The notes under the pieces were generated by a model. The model worked only from the letters and a program-made list of their open reading frames with translations, was not told where the DNA came from and made no database searches. From Candidatus Thorarchaeota archaeon (lineage in GTDB: Archaea; Asgardarchaeota; Thorarchaeia; Thorarchaeales; Thorarchaeaceae), in the NCBI GenBank assembly GCA_016840965.1, contig JAEORI010000231.1, positions 1 through 13,747 of the forward strand: DNA of 13,747 nucleotides, written 5' to 3'. Below, one piece after another: positions 13,242-13,747 of the stretch (the first letter of the stretch is position 1; each line of letters opens with the position of its first letter). A program made the translations under genes and the position numbers.

Positions 13242-13747
13242 ATTCGCTAAACGGCCAGTGGTGGATGACTTGGTTGGCTAGCCGATGAAGGGCGTGACAA
13301 GCAGCGAAATGCCTGGGGTAGACGCATGAAGTCTTTGATCCCAGGGTTCCCGAATAGGACTTCCAAGTATGGGCTAATACCCCATACTGTTCGAGGGTCA
13401 AATCTCGAATGGGAACGCTCGGAATTGAAACATCTTAGTACGAGCAGGAAGAGAAAACAAATGTGATTCCCTGAGTAACAGCGAGCGAAAGGGGAATAGG
13501 CCAAACTGAATCCCTGTGCGATGAGTACAGGGAGATGTGGTGTTAGGGCCTGGACAAGTGCCTCTGCAGTGAAGCCGAAGTCGTCTGGAACGACGTGGCA
13601 AAGAGGGTGACACCCCCGTAGGCGTAAAGTGCAGGCATGTCTAAGGATCCAGAGTAGCGCGGGTTGGTTTTCTCGCGTGAATGTCGCAGGTACAATCTGC
13701 GAAGCCTAAATACTCAGCCAAACCGATAGTAAACTATGTAGCGCGAG
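13242..13747 (+). rRNA. 23S ribosomal RNA, 5' portion (runs off the window)
   Basis: The sequence matches domain I of archaeal large-subunit rRNA. Landmarks are GCCAGTGGTGGATGACTTGG near the 5' end, GCCGATGAAGGGCGTG, GATCCCAGGGTTCCCGAATA, the highly conserved GGAATTGAAACATCTTAGTA at about 13420-13439, and GAGTAACAGCGAGCGAAAG. The 5' end is estimated at about 13242 by counting back from GGTGGAT as in haloarchaeal 23S (position 19 there); it could be off by several bases. About 500 of some 2900-3000 bases are in view. The 16S gene and tRNA-Ala usually found just upstream in many archaea are absent: RNase PH occupies that place, so this 23S has its own promoters. Confidence 0.95.

Noticed and set aside
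13195..13613. Several minus-strand ORFs of 68-85 codons
   Set aside because: They lie over the 23S rRNA and its leader; the rRNA match explains the sequence.
1..13747. CRISPR array or prophage
   Set aside because: No regularly spaced repeats, cas genes, integrase or phage structural genes were seen.

Overview
The window reads as a chromosomal segment of an archaeon. The last ~500 bases are the 5' end of a 23S rRNA with archaeal-type sequence. The proteins include a geranylgeranyl reductase for archaeal lipids, two Mer-like F420-dependent (luciferase-family) proteins and an AfpA/DmrX-type archaeoflavoprotein. Several genes have a TATA box about 22-28 bases before the start codon, as leaderless archaeal transcripts do. 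The base composition, the seven-bladed WD40 protein and the mixture of archaeal and bacterial-type genes would suit an Asgard archaeon such as a thorarchaeote. That placement is inference; no marker here proves it.

Layout. 1-1911 (minus): two tandem Mer-like flavin/F420 oxidoreductases with a 4-base start/stop overlap, the second cut by the window edge. 2002-3234 (plus, divergent): an AfpA-like flavoprotein followed closely by a mismatch-specific thymine/uracil-type DNA glycosylase with an iron-sulfur cluster. 3250-3957: two small divergent zinc-ribbon proteins. 3982-4779: a nucleoside phosphorylase with a well-placed TATA box. 5017-6977: two adjacent DNA methyltransferases of SPPY (N4-cytosine-like) type with opposite motif orders and no endonuclease. 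7064-8284: geranylgeranyl reductase. 8332-9318: a secreted, membrane-anchored M28 / glutaminyl-cyclase-like enzyme. 9387-10274: WD40 propeller. 10283-11920 (minus): a nucleotidyltransferase with a duplicated helical module, then a stand-alone protein resembling only the N-terminal, non-catalytic part of IS605 TnpB. 12042-12749: a bacterial-type RNase PH. 12750-13241: two strong TATA boxes, a possible 39-codon ORF and a densely hairpinned leader. 13242-end: 23S rRNA (partial).

How genes fit together. The Mer-like pair and the divergent AfpA/DmrX-like flavoprotein point to tetrahydromethanopterin/F420 one-carbon chemistry. RNase PH lies next to the rRNA transcription unit, consistent with stable-RNA maturation. 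No 16S rRNA or tRNA-Ala precedes the 23S, so the rRNA genes look unlinked. The most unusual items are the free-standing TnpB-N-like protein beside the nucleotidyltransferase, the bacterial-type RNase PH in an archaeal context, the paired solitary methyltransferases, and the structured leader with tandem promoters.
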